Below are positions 1 to 5,970 of a DNA stretch of 12,729 bases, piece by piece. Numbering within the stretch: the first letter of the stretch is position 1; the number at the start of each line of letters is the position of its first letter. The position numbers and the translations under genes were made by a program. The stretch is from Atopobium sp. (GTDB lineage Bacteria; Actinomycetota; Coriobacteriia; Coriobacteriales; Atopobiaceae): contig JABZHC010000028.1 in assembly GCA_015259035.1 (NCBI GenBank), forward strand, positions 1 to 12,729. The letters are read 5' to 3'. The notes under the pieces are model-generated. The model ran no database searches. It saw only the letters and a program-made list of their open reading frames with translations, and was not told the origin of the DNA.

Positions 1-860
1 CTCTTCTGAAGTGTGGCGATGAATGCCTGGTAAAACTAGTCGAAAGCCATTGGCACACAGATGAGGTTCTGAGTTCTGTTCAGCCTGAAGATTTTGACGT
101 AGTGGTGCTTTCGGGCGGCGATGGCACGGTATCTAGCCTGCTCTATGGCCTAAGAGGATGTCAGACGCCTATTTTGGTCTTCCCTTCTGGAACTGCTAAT
201 CTTCTAGCTGCAAGTATCGGAAATGCTCCTGAACCTAACGCACTGGCGCTGGCCTGCAGAAACCTTCAGACCGCACGTCTTGATCTGGGTGAGATTACCT
301 GGACCACAGTATCGGGAGAAACCCATGTAGCTGGAGTTCCTTTAATGGCCGGCACAGGCCTTGACGCAGAAATTATGCGTTCAGCTATCCCCCACAAACA
401 AACCTTTGGAGAAGCCGCATACTTTACTGCAGCCCTAGCCAACCTTATGCCGCCAGTTCACGACTTCAAAATTACCGTTGACGGCAAAGTACATGAGCTT
501 CAGGGTATTGGCTGCCTTATTGCAAACAGCTCCATGATGCAAGCAGGAATTGAATTAGCCCCTGGTAATCGTATGAATGACGGCCTGCTTGAGGTTATTG
601 TCATTGAGACTCACATGACTGCAAAACTGGTACGTCCACTGCTTTCTGGCTTCTTTGATCGCACGGGAGACTCGCTTGGTAGGCCCTACCTCAATAGCTT
701 TAGCGGTAAAGAAATTACCGTTGAATCAACAGCGCCTATGCCACTGGAAGTAAATGGCGAGGTCACCTGCCACGACATCTACGCCTATTCTGCTAGGTGT
801 CTTCCTGGCGCGGTAAACGTTGTAGTGGACCACATGAGCCCTTACAGTAAGAAAGCATAA
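1..860 (+). CDS. Diacylglycerol kinase-family lipid kinase, 5' end outside window
   Basis: This is the C-terminal part of a DAGK/YegS/LCB5-family kinase, which uses ATP to phosphorylate diacylglycerol or a related lipid at the inner membrane face, recycling it toward phosphatidic acid. The frame is open from base 3 with no stop, so the true start lies upstream; a GTG at 102 falls inside the conserved core and is not a credible start. Visible motifs are the nucleotide-binding GGDGT (bases 114-128), then FPSGTANLLA, GTGLDAEIM, NDGLLEVIVI, and a late PLEVNGE matching the usual P-x-x-x-(D/N)-G-E near the C terminus. About 285 residues are present, close to full length for a ~300-residue family, so only the first few dozen residues are missing. 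The exact lipid substrate cannot be told from sequence. No clear terminator follows the stop. Family assignment is firm. Confidence 0.9.
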   Translation, partial: LLKCGDECLVKLVESHWHTDEVLSSVQPEDFDVVVLSGGDGTVSSLLYGLRGCQTPILVFPSGTANLLAASIGNAPEPNALALACRNLQTARLDLGEITWTTVSGETHVAGVPLMAGTGLDAEIMRSAIPHKQTFGEAAYFTAALANLMPPVHDFKITVDGKVHELQGIGCLIANSSMMQAGIELAPGNRMNDGLLEVIVIETHMTAKLVRPLLSGFFDRTGDSLGRPYLNSFSGKEITVESTAPMPLEVNGEVTCHDIYAYSARCLPGAVNVVVDHMSPYSKKA

Positions 861-940
861 GAGCAGTTAAACAGCACAAAAGACGCCGCCAAAGCTTGCA
901 TTTTCTATTCTTTCGTTTTCGTAACATTCAGCCAAAAAGA

Positions 941-969
941 TTGCACGTAACCGTCATATTAACTAATCT
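941..969 (+). promoter_or_regulatory. Putative sigma-70-type promoter upstream of the HD-domain gene
   Basis: TTGCAC (941-946) and TAATCT (964-969) are separated by exactly 17 bases in an AT-rich gap between two genes. This would start transcription near 976, just before an AAGGGG (986-991), and drive the HD, membrane-protein, thioesterase and Nudix cluster. It is a consensus match by eye only; the rest of the 861-1011 gap shows no gene or clear hairpin. Confidence 0.4.
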
Positions 970-1011
970 TTTATAGATACATTACAAGGGGTACGCTCAC
1001 GATTTTCTAAT

Positions 1012-1620
1012 GTGTGCGCACAGTTGATGGGATATTTTTTGGTTGACGTTTCTAAAATTCGCGAGAGGTTCGATGAGCTTTCGACTCCTATTCTGAAGTC
1101 TGGAAGACTCTATCAGCTTGCAACTTTTACACAACATGGAACTACCAGCACGCTCGACCACGTTATTGCGGTTGCTTATAGCAGCCTTGCATTTGCCATG
1201 AACGCTGGCATCAAAGTTGACGAGCATGCCCTTGTACGTGGCGCACTTCTTCATGACTACTACCTCTATGATTGGCATGATCACGAAGCCGCGCCAGACA
1301 ACTGGCACGGATTTACGCACCCTCGCCATGCACTTGATAATGCCCGCGAGGATTTCCCTGATTTAACCCCTGTTGAGGAAGACATTATCTTGCATCACAT
1401 GTTTCCTCTAGTTCCTATTCCACCTCATACCAAAGAGGCTTGGATTGTAACAACTTGCGATAAAGCTTGTTCAACTGCAGAAACACTAACAGGCAATCCA
1501 TACAAAAAAGAGGGTTTCCACCCAACGGGTTTCTCGACACCTGAAAGCGATTTTCAGGGCACAACAAACAGTGAGTCTGACGAGTTCAACGACTACATGG
1601 ACTACGGAAATCTCTCGTGA
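1012..1620 (+). CDS. HD-domain phosphohydrolase-like protein
   Basis: This is a small HD-superfamily metal-dependent phosphohydrolase, presumably cytosolic. Numbered from the GTG at 1012, the metal-ligand pattern is visible: H50 (TLDH), H81-D82 in LLHDYYLYDWH, H99 and H104 (WHGFTHP), H128-H129 (LHHM) and D150 (TTCDK). Residues 163-202 form a polar, acidic, low-complexity tail. The substrate is unknown; the family includes nucleotidases and nucleotide-signal hydrolases. The start is uncertain. GTG 1012 has only a distant AAGGGG (986-991). ATG 1027 has no clear ribosome binding site. TTG 1039 has GATGGGA six bases upstream and would give a 193-residue protein starting MVDVSKI, which I find most plausible. 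The stop overlaps the start of the next gene (GTGA, 1617-1620), suggesting translational coupling with the CmpB-type membrane protein. Confidence 0.8.
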   Translation: MCAQLMGYFLVDVSKIRERFDELSTPILKSGRLYQLATFTQHGTTSTLDHVIAVAYSSLAFAMNAGIKVDEHALVRGALLHDYYLYDWHDHEAAPDNWHGFTHPRHALDNAREDFPDLTPVEEDIILHHMFPLVPIPPHTKEAWIVTTCDKACSTAETLTGNPYKKEGFHPTGFSTPESDFQGTTNSESDEFNDYMDYGNLS

Positions 1621-2519
1621 GCACCATGACTGAGACACTGCGTACACTCTTTGCACTCGATAAGAATATTGAGCTCTTTGTGCAGCATCTGCCTCAGATG
1701 GTCATAATTTTTGCGCTGATTTCTTTTGGCGGCTGGGTATACGAAACCATCTATTGCTCCGTTGTTGAGGGAGAATTTACTAAGCGCGGCTTTCTTTTTG
1801 GACCTACGTGTCCCATTTATGGCATTGGCGCGCTTGCAGTTTGGCTGGTACTTGGCCAGATTTCCAATCCATTTATTGTCTTTATTATTGGCGGATTTTT
1901 GGCCACTGTTATTGAATACTCAACCGGCCTCTTTTTGGAGCGACGCTTTAAAAAGAAGTGGTGGGACTATTCCATGTTTAAGTTCAACTTGCATGGTCGA
2001 ATTTGTCCCCAGGCCAGCGCTGTGTTTGGAGCTTTTTCAGTTACTTCAGTCTTTGTACTAGTTCCAGCGATGCTTGATATTTTGATGCTTTTCTCAAGGC
2101 ACACTATCTCTGTACTGGCCTTTATTGTTGTCACGCTCTATTTTTTGGATACGGTTGCCAGCCTTCTTTGGAATGGGCCAACCACCCATCACAAAGTTGA
2201 AGCCGCAGCTCAGGATGCATCAATGAAAATAGAAGAGGCCGCACATAACGCATCACAGCAGGTTGATGCGATGGCTCAAAGCGCTTCGCAAAAAGTGAGC
2301 GCTGCAGCACAAAATGCTTCAGAGAAAGCAAATGCAGCTGCTCAAAAGGCAAACGCGGCAGCCCAAAAAGCAAATGCAGCCGCTCAAACTGCAACTCTTA
2401 TTGCTGCCCAAAAGGCTCAACAGGTTTCGCAAAAAGTCCAGGTAACTAAGCAGAAACTTGACGATACTACGCAAAAAGTCAGAGACCGCTTGCCGGGTTC
2501 GTTCCCATGGGACAACTAG
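1617..2519 (+). CDS. CmpB-type putative ABC-transporter permease with Ala/Gln repeat tail
   Basis: This integral membrane protein resembles the 'putative ABC-transporter type IV' family (CmpB, PF06541/DUF1113), whose function is unknown despite the name. About five hydrophobic segments are visible near residues 27-45, 66-80, 85-104, 134-153 and 163-186. Family-typical stretches include FGGWVYE, RGFLFGP.CPIYG, EY.TG..LE and WWDYS, with LHGRIC before the fourth segment. From about residue 193 to 290 the protein becomes a hydrophilic Ala/Gln/Lys-rich tail with 7-residue periodicity, predicted helical or coiled coil, that is not part of the usual domain. Translation starts at GTG 1617 overlapping the upstream stop, or at ATG 1626. 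No ATP-binding partner is nearby, so a transporter role is not supported by context. Confidence 0.8.
   Translation: MSTMTETLRTLFALDKNIELFVQHLPQMVIIFALISFGGWVYETIYCSVVEGEFTKRGFLFGPTCPIYGIGALAVWLVLGQISNPFIVFIIGGFLATVIEYSTGLFLERRFKKKWWDYSMFKFNLHGRICPQASAVFGAFSVTSVFVLVPAMLDILMLFSRHTISVLAFIVVTLYFLDTVASLLWNGPTTHHKVEAAAQDASMKIEEAAHNASQQVDAMAQSASQKVSAAAQNASEKANAAAQKANAAAQKANAAAQTATLIAAQKAQQVSQKVQVTKQKLDDTTQKVRDRLPGSFPWDN
2325..2387 (+). repeat. Three tandem 21-bp units encoding KANAAAQ
   Basis: Three consecutive 21-base units encode KANAAAQ three times (residues 237-257 of the CmpB-type protein). The units differ only at synonymous positions (for example AAAGCAAATGC versus AAGGCAAACGC). The conserved peptide with drifted codons suggests selection on the protein repeat and not a recent DNA slippage event. 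Looser AAQxASxK-type repeats extend the tail on both sides. Confidence 0.85.
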
Positions 2520-2560
2520 ACGGGTTTCTCGACATATTGTAATACCTCAGCAACTGCTGA
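2520..2560 (+). promoter_or_regulatory. Repeated CGGGTTTCTCG word and short dyad before the thioesterase gene
   Basis: The 59-base gap between the membrane-protein and thioesterase genes holds ACGGGTTTCTCGACA (2520-2534), a 15-base exact match to 1525-1539 inside the HD gene. It also holds a perfect dyad TCAGCA-AC-TGCTGA (2547-2560). The dyad loop is too short for an RNA hairpin, so a protein-binding site is the only easy reading. No function is assigned. Confidence 0.4.
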
Positions 2561-2578
2561 TTTCGAGTTTGGATTTGT

Positions 2579-3295
2579 ATGTACACCATTGAAAGTAGAG
2601 TTAGATATAGCGAGTGCGATGAGACCGGAAAGCTTTCCCTGGTAGGCGTTATGAACTACCTGCAAGATTGCTCGACGTTCCATTCTGAAGATATTGGCCG
2701 CGGCTTTAAGCAGCTGACCAGCGAGGGATACGCATGGGTTCTGGCAACGTGGCAGATTCAAGTTGACCGTCTTCCTCAATTTGGCGAGAAGATCTGCGTG
2801 GGCACCTGGTCATATCAGATGAAAGGTCTTCAAGCATCAAGGTCGTTTGTCATTAATGATGCAGACGGCACAAACATCGTAAAAGCGGATTCTACCTGGT
2901 ATTTAATGGACATTAAAGAAGGCAAGGCTGCTCGTGTTCCAGAAAGCGAGAGCATCTACATTACCGGCGAGCCTCGCGTAGATTTGCCACCAACTCCTCG
3001 AAAAATTGCACTTGAGGGAAACGCCGTTGATGGTCCAGCTATTCTTGTTTCTCAGCAGCATCTGGATACAAACAAGCACGTCAACAATGCTCAGTACGTG
3101 CTCATGGCTGTCGATACGCTTGTGGCCCTTGGCTATTCTCACAAGCTGCGCCGCATTGTGGTTCAGTACAGAAGTCAGGCGCGCTTGGGCGACACCATTA
3201 CTCCCCAGGTATACACCGATGAGACGGGTTTCTCGGTAGTGCTCAAAGATGCCGAGAGTTCCACCGTCTTTGCAACAGTCAGGCTGGAGGGATAA
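2579..3295 (+). CDS. Acyl-ACP thioesterase
   Basis: This enzyme hydrolyses acyl-acyl carrier protein to release free fatty acid, ending or tuning fatty-acid synthesis in the cytosol. At 238 residues it has the double hot-dog layout of the bacterial/plant Fat family (PF01643): an N-terminal hot dog (about 1-130, with RVRYSECD and AWVLATWQI) and a C-terminal one (about 150-235). The catalytic signature is DTNKHVNNAQY at 163-173, where D163, N165 and H167 match the Asp-x-Asn-x-His of plant FatB. The ATG at 2579 has a weak GGA five bases upstream. The stop lies one base from the Nudix start, so the two genes are likely co-transcribed. Chain-length preference cannot be read from the sequence. Confidence 0.9.
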   Translation: MYTIESRVRYSECDETGKLSLVGVMNYLQDCSTFHSEDIGRGFKQLTSEGYAWVLATWQIQVDRLPQFGEKICVGTWSYQMKGLQASRSFVINDADGTNIVKADSTWYLMDIKEGKAARVPESESIYITGEPRVDLPPTPRKIALEGNAVDGPAILVSQQHLDTNKHVNNAQYVLMAVDTLVALGYSHKLRRIVVQYRSQARLGDTITPQVYTDETGFSVVLKDAESSTVFATVRLEG

Positions 3296-3296
3296 C

Positions 3297-3728
3297 ATGG
3301 CCGAGGCCAAAACAGTCAATGTAGCTGCAGCTATCTTCTATAAGGACAACAAAATCCTTGCCGCTTGCAGAACTGACGCGGATAACGCTGGTTTCTGGGA
3401 GTTTCCTGGCGGAAAAGTTGAGGCTGGAGAAACCTCTGAGCAGGCGCTGCGTCGAGAAATTCAGGAAGAGCTGCACTGTAGCGTACAAGCAGCGTTTTTC
3501 TATGACACGGTAGCTTACTCCTACCCCACCTTTGACCTGCATATGGATTGTTATATCTGCACGCTTGGTGAGTCTGAGGAGCCTGTCGCGGACCCAGAGA
3601 TTCACTCGGAGCTTCGTTGGCTTGCTCAAAACGAGCTGCTTGACGTGCAGTGGCTTCCCGCGGACATTGAGCTCATTAAGCAGCTTGGCACGTTCTGGAA
3701 CGACATCTTTGCGTCGCAGCACCTGTAG
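3297..3728 (+). CDS. Nudix hydrolase, MutT-like
   Basis: This 143-residue protein is a Nudix (d)NTP pyrophosphohydrolase, most like MutT/CTP-pyrophosphohydrolase proteins that clean damaged nucleotides from the pool. The full Nudix box G-x5-E-x7-R-E-U-x-E-E lies at residues 39-58 (G39, E45, R53, E54, E57, E58), preceded by the family's FWEFPGGK. ATG 3297 is chosen over in-frame codons upstream because GGAGGG (3286-3291) sits five bases before it and the thioesterase stop (3293-3295) immediately precedes it. It is probably translated from the same message as the thioesterase, although the two functions have no obvious link. The exact substrate (8-oxo-dGTP or another nucleotide) is not decided by sequence. 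Confidence 0.9.
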   Translation: MAEAKTVNVAAAIFYKDNKILAACRTDADNAGFWEFPGGKVEAGETSEQALRREIQEELHCSVQAAFFYDTVAYSYPTFDLHMDCYICTLGESEEPVADPEIHSELRWLAQNELLDVQWLPADIELIKQLGTFWNDIFASQHL

Positions 3729-3810
3729 GGAGCCGCGGACGCGTGAACCGCGGACGTGAGCGCTACGGGCGCGGATGCTGCGGGTGTAAGCGAGCTGCAG
3801 GCGCGAACAA
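3729..3810. repeat. GC-rich repetitive tract after the Nudix gene
   Basis: Beginning right at the Nudix stop is a strongly GC-rich stretch with a direct repeat of CCGCGGACG (3733-3741 and 3748-3756). It shares GCGGACGTG (3750-3758) and TGCGGGTG (3779-3786), in the same order and at similar spacing, with the tract next to adhE (7346-7354 and 7369-7376). No coding frame is convincing. The rest of the gap to 3929 is ordinary sequence with a GGGGTTTCTCG word at 3859-3869 and no clear promoter. Confidence 0.55.
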
Positions 3811-3858
3811 GTCGTCGTGTTCAAAATACTTTGCAGAGAATGTGGAGTGACAAAAAGA

Positions 3859-3869
3859 GGGGTTTCTCG
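3859..3869 (+). repeat. Copy of the GGGTTTCTCG word upstream of the small membrane protein
   Basis: GGGGTTTCTCG differs by one base from the 11-base word found at 1526-1536, 2521-2531 and 3225-3235 on this strand and at 10316-10326 on the other. It is followed by CCATG, but that ATG opens no useful reading frame. Its preceding ACAAAAAGAG also resembles bases 1502-1513, which lead into a partial copy (GGGTTTCCA). Confidence 0.5.
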
Positions 3870-3929
3870 CCATGAAATCCTTGGGCGACGACGGGTATCA
3901 TCAAAGTGTAAGCGTTTGATTGAGGATTG

Positions 3930-4178
3930 ATGGCAAAGAAAGACGACAACCAAGATACCAGGCACAACAGGCATGAATTTGGCGGAGAGGGCCCTGATTT
4001 TGACCCAAACGATCCGTCGCAGATGCCTGATGGCTCTCCTTTTCCTGCGGGCTTGCTATTTTTTATAGTTATTATGATGCTCTCGGGATTGGGACGTTCT
4101 TGTGTATCGAGCAATCAGACTTCCTCAAGCCCGCTTTTTGGGGACCCCTACAGCGCTTATACTGACAGCAACTGGTAA
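3930..4178 (+). CDS. Small single-helix membrane protein of unknown function
   Basis: This 82-residue protein is not one I recognise. The first 39 residues are very polar and charged (MAKKDDNQD..., with a Gly/Asp/Pro-rich middle). One hydrophobic segment follows at about 40-55 (AGLLFFIVIMMLSGLG), then a Ser-rich tail ending in NW. By the positive-inside tendency the orientation is ambiguous. There is a single cysteine (C58) but no lipobox. ATG 3930 has GAGG four bases upstream (3922-3925); a TTG three bases earlier is less likely. Codon use and the ribosome binding site support a real gene, but the length is modest. It lies between the Nudix gene and thyA with gaps on both sides. Confidence 0.6.
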   Translation: MAKKDDNQDTRHNRHEFGGEGPDFDPNDPSQMPDGSPFPAGLLFFIVIMMLSGLGRSCVSSNQTSSSPLFGDPYSAYTDSNW

Positions 4179-4267
4179 TGTGTTTAGCAGAGACTTGATA
4201 GCAGCTTGTCACACGCGCAAATACCAGGCGTTTATTCCATTTTGAACGATATTTTGAAGGATTGAAT

Positions 4268-5116
4268 ATGAGCAAAGCAGATCGCATTTTTATTGATATG
4301 TGTTCCGACATTATTGAAAACGGCACCACCACCGAAGGCGAGAAGGTCCGTCCTACCTGGGAAGATGGTACCTCCGCATACACAATCAAGAAGTTTGGCG
4401 TCTGCAATCGCTATGATTTGCGCGAGGAGTTTCCAGCGCTGACGCTTCGTCGCACTGCGCTCAAGAGCGCCATGGATGAGGTTCTGTGGATTTACCAGAA
4501 GAAGTCCAACAACGTTAACGATCTTAACTCTCACATCTGGGATTCATGGGCTGATGAGTCTGGTTCCATTGGCAAGGCTTACGGTTATCAGGTTGGACAG
4601 GTTTCTCACTACGCCGATGGCGATTATGACCAGATGGACCGGGTACTCAAGGACCTCAAAGAGAATCCGTTCAGCCGTCGTATTATGACCAACCTGTATA
4701 CCTTTGCCGACCTCTCGGAGATGAACCTCTACCCTTGCGCATTCAACGCAATCTATAACGTTACTCAGGAAGCAGGTAAGGACAAACCTACACTCAACCT
4801 GCTGCTTGTTCAGCGTAGCCAGGATATTCTTGCAGCTAACAACTGGAATGTTTGCCAATACGCAATCCTGTTGATGATGGTTGCGCAGGTTAGCGGCATG
4901 GAGGCTGGCGAGCTTGTTCACATGATTGCCGATGCTCACATTTACGATCGCCACGTTGACATTGTTAAAGAATTGATTTCTCGCCCCACCTTTGATGCGC
5001 CAAAGGTGGGCCTGAACCCTAACGTCACCAACTTCTACGACTTCACTACTGACGACCTCATTGTCGAGGATTATCAGCACGGTCCGCAGGTCAAAAACAT
5101 TCCGATTGCGGTTTAG
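4268..5116 (+). CDS. thyA: Thymidylate synthase
   Basis: ThyA converts dUMP and methylene-tetrahydrofolate to dTMP and dihydrofolate. The protein is 282 residues. Catalytic Cys157 lies in LYPCAFNAIYNV, preceded by the phosphate-binding SRR (136-138), and followed by QRSQD (182-186), NWNVCQYA and the nucleotide-contacting DAHIYDRH. KSNNVNDLNSHIWD and the PCA motif without the usual PCH histidine place it in the Bacillus subtilis ThyA-like branch and not the E. coli branch. ATG 4268 is used because GAAGGA (4256-4261) lies six bases upstream. It is followed by a GC-rich tract and folA on the same strand, the classic pairing in which DHFR recycles the dihydrofolate. Upstream TTGTCA (4206-4211) and TTTATT (4231-4236) could be a poor promoter. 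Confidence 0.95.
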   Translation: MSKADRIFIDMCSDIIENGTTTEGEKVRPTWEDGTSAYTIKKFGVCNRYDLREEFPALTLRRTALKSAMDEVLWIYQKKSNNVNDLNSHIWDSWADESGSIGKAYGYQVGQVSHYADGDYDQMDRVLKDLKENPFSRRIMTNLYTFADLSEMNLYPCAFNAIYNVTQEAGKDKPTLNLLLVQRSQDILAANNWNVCQYAILLMMVAQVSGMEAGELVHMIADAHIYDRHVDIVKELISRPTFDAPKVGLNPNVTNFYDFTTDDLIVEDYQHGPQVKNIPIAV

Positions 5117-5220
5117 GCGCAGTTGCTGCGGACACGGCTGGCGCTGTAAACGCGGCCATCGCGGCAGGCACGCCCGAGCAGACGCGGCTGGCGCTGCAGG
5201 AGCGCCCGAGCAGATGCTCA
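5117..5220. repeat. GC-rich repetitive tract between thyA and folA
   Basis: This tract starts at the thyA stop and contains two interleaved direct repeats: CGGCTGGCGCTG (5135-5146, 5185-5196) and CGCCCGAGCAGA (5171-5182, 5203-5214). Composition is far more GC-rich than both flanking genes. No frame across it has a start with a ribosome binding site. It resembles the tracts after the Nudix gene and adhE in position and composition. Confidence 0.5.
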
Positions 5221-5268
5221 AGCTAAGATCATCATTTCATTTAAGACGATACTTGCCAGGAGAACCAC

Positions 5269-5757
5269 ATGAACACAATTGTTTCTGTAACACGCGATTG
5301 GGGCATCGGATGCGACGGAGATCTTCTCATCCCCAACAAGGCCGACATGAAGTATTTTGTTGAGCACACACGCGGTTGCACGGTTGTCATGGGCAGAAAG
5401 ACGCTGGAGAGCTTCCCTGGTGGACCGCTTAAAGGTCGCCGCAACATTGTCATTTCTAGAAATGCCGATTACCAGGTCGAAGGCGTTGAGGTGGTGTCGT
5501 CGGCAGAGAAAGCGCTTCGTTTAGTTGCGGATGAAGCTCCCGAGAAGGTCTGGCTTATTGGTGGAGCTTCAATTTACCGCGCTCTTCTCGACAAGTGCTC
5601 TTACGCGTACGTGACGAAGCACGACACCGTGGTCAATGCGGATACGTACTTCCCCAACCTGGACGAAGATCCTGCGTGGGAAGTTTGTAACGAAGAAGAT
5701 GGCGGCGTGACTCCAGAAGGCATCACTTTCAAGTTTGTTACCTACAAGCACGTTTAG
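5269..5757 (+). CDS. folA: Dihydrofolate reductase
   Basis: DHFR reduces dihydrofolate to tetrahydrofolate with NADPH, regenerating the cofactor consumed by ThyA. The 162-residue length is typical. Motifs in order are WGIGCDGDLL (11-20, the Met20-loop region), the acidic active-site D26 in KADMKYF, VVMGRKTLESFPGGPLKGR (39-57, NADPH and folate contacts), NIVISR, and IGGASIY (97-103). The usual LPW after the loop reads LIP, a modest deviation. ATG 5269 has AGGAGA (5258-5263) five bases upstream, among the better ribosome binding sites here. It is the last gene before an intrinsic terminator, so thyA-folA probably form one transcript. Confidence 0.95.
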   Translation: MNTIVSVTRDWGIGCDGDLLIPNKADMKYFVEHTRGCTVVMGRKTLESFPGGPLKGRRNIVISRNADYQVEGVEVVSSAEKALRLVADEAPEKVWLIGGASIYRALLDKCSYAYVTKHDTVVNADTYFPNLDEDPAWEVCNEEDGGVTPEGITFKFVTYKHV

Positions 5758-5836
5758 CTGACATCTTGATTAGCCATATAAGTTTTGTGATGATTGATTA
5801 GACTGTTTCATTTGAACTTTAATTTGCTCTGTTATC

Positions 5837-5880
5837 AAGCCCTCTTTTACCTGCAGGTATGAGAGGGCTTGTCTTGTTTT
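5837..5880 (+). terminator. Intrinsic terminator after folA
   Basis: An outer stem AAGCCCTC (5837-5844) pairs with GAGGGCTT (5863-5870). Inside is the perfect palindrome ACCTGCAGGT (5849-5858), giving one long hairpin with a single mismatch and a wobble. GTCTTGTTTT follows, a T-rich but interrupted tail. It fits termination of the thyA-folA message. Confidence 0.75.
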
Positions 5881-5918
5881 GACAGAAAAGAAACGGAAGT
5901 CTGTCAAGCTGCTGACAG
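5879..5918. promoter_or_regulatory. Triple TGACAG inverted-repeat cluster, operator-like
   Basis: TTGACAG (5879-5885) is mirrored by CTGTCAA (5901-5907). That second copy also forms CTGTCA-N6-TGACAG with 5913-5918, so three half-sites of one word lie within 40 bases. They sit between the folA terminator and the next gene's ribosome binding site. TTGACA also matches a -35 box, but no matching -10 lies 17 bases away; TATATT (5940-5945) is the best -10 candidate, with a poor -35. An autoregulatory or regulator site is inferred only. Confidence 0.4.
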
Positions 5919-5970
5919 GTTGCTGAAAAATCCTGCTGTTATATTCGTTACTCAATTTAAGGAGGAACGA

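Noticed and set aside
5061..5363. 100-codon + strand frame across the thyA end and GC-rich tract
   Set aside because: It overlaps thyA and folA in the wrong frame, has no ribosome binding site and encodes an Arg/Ala-rich product expected from GC-rich repeats.
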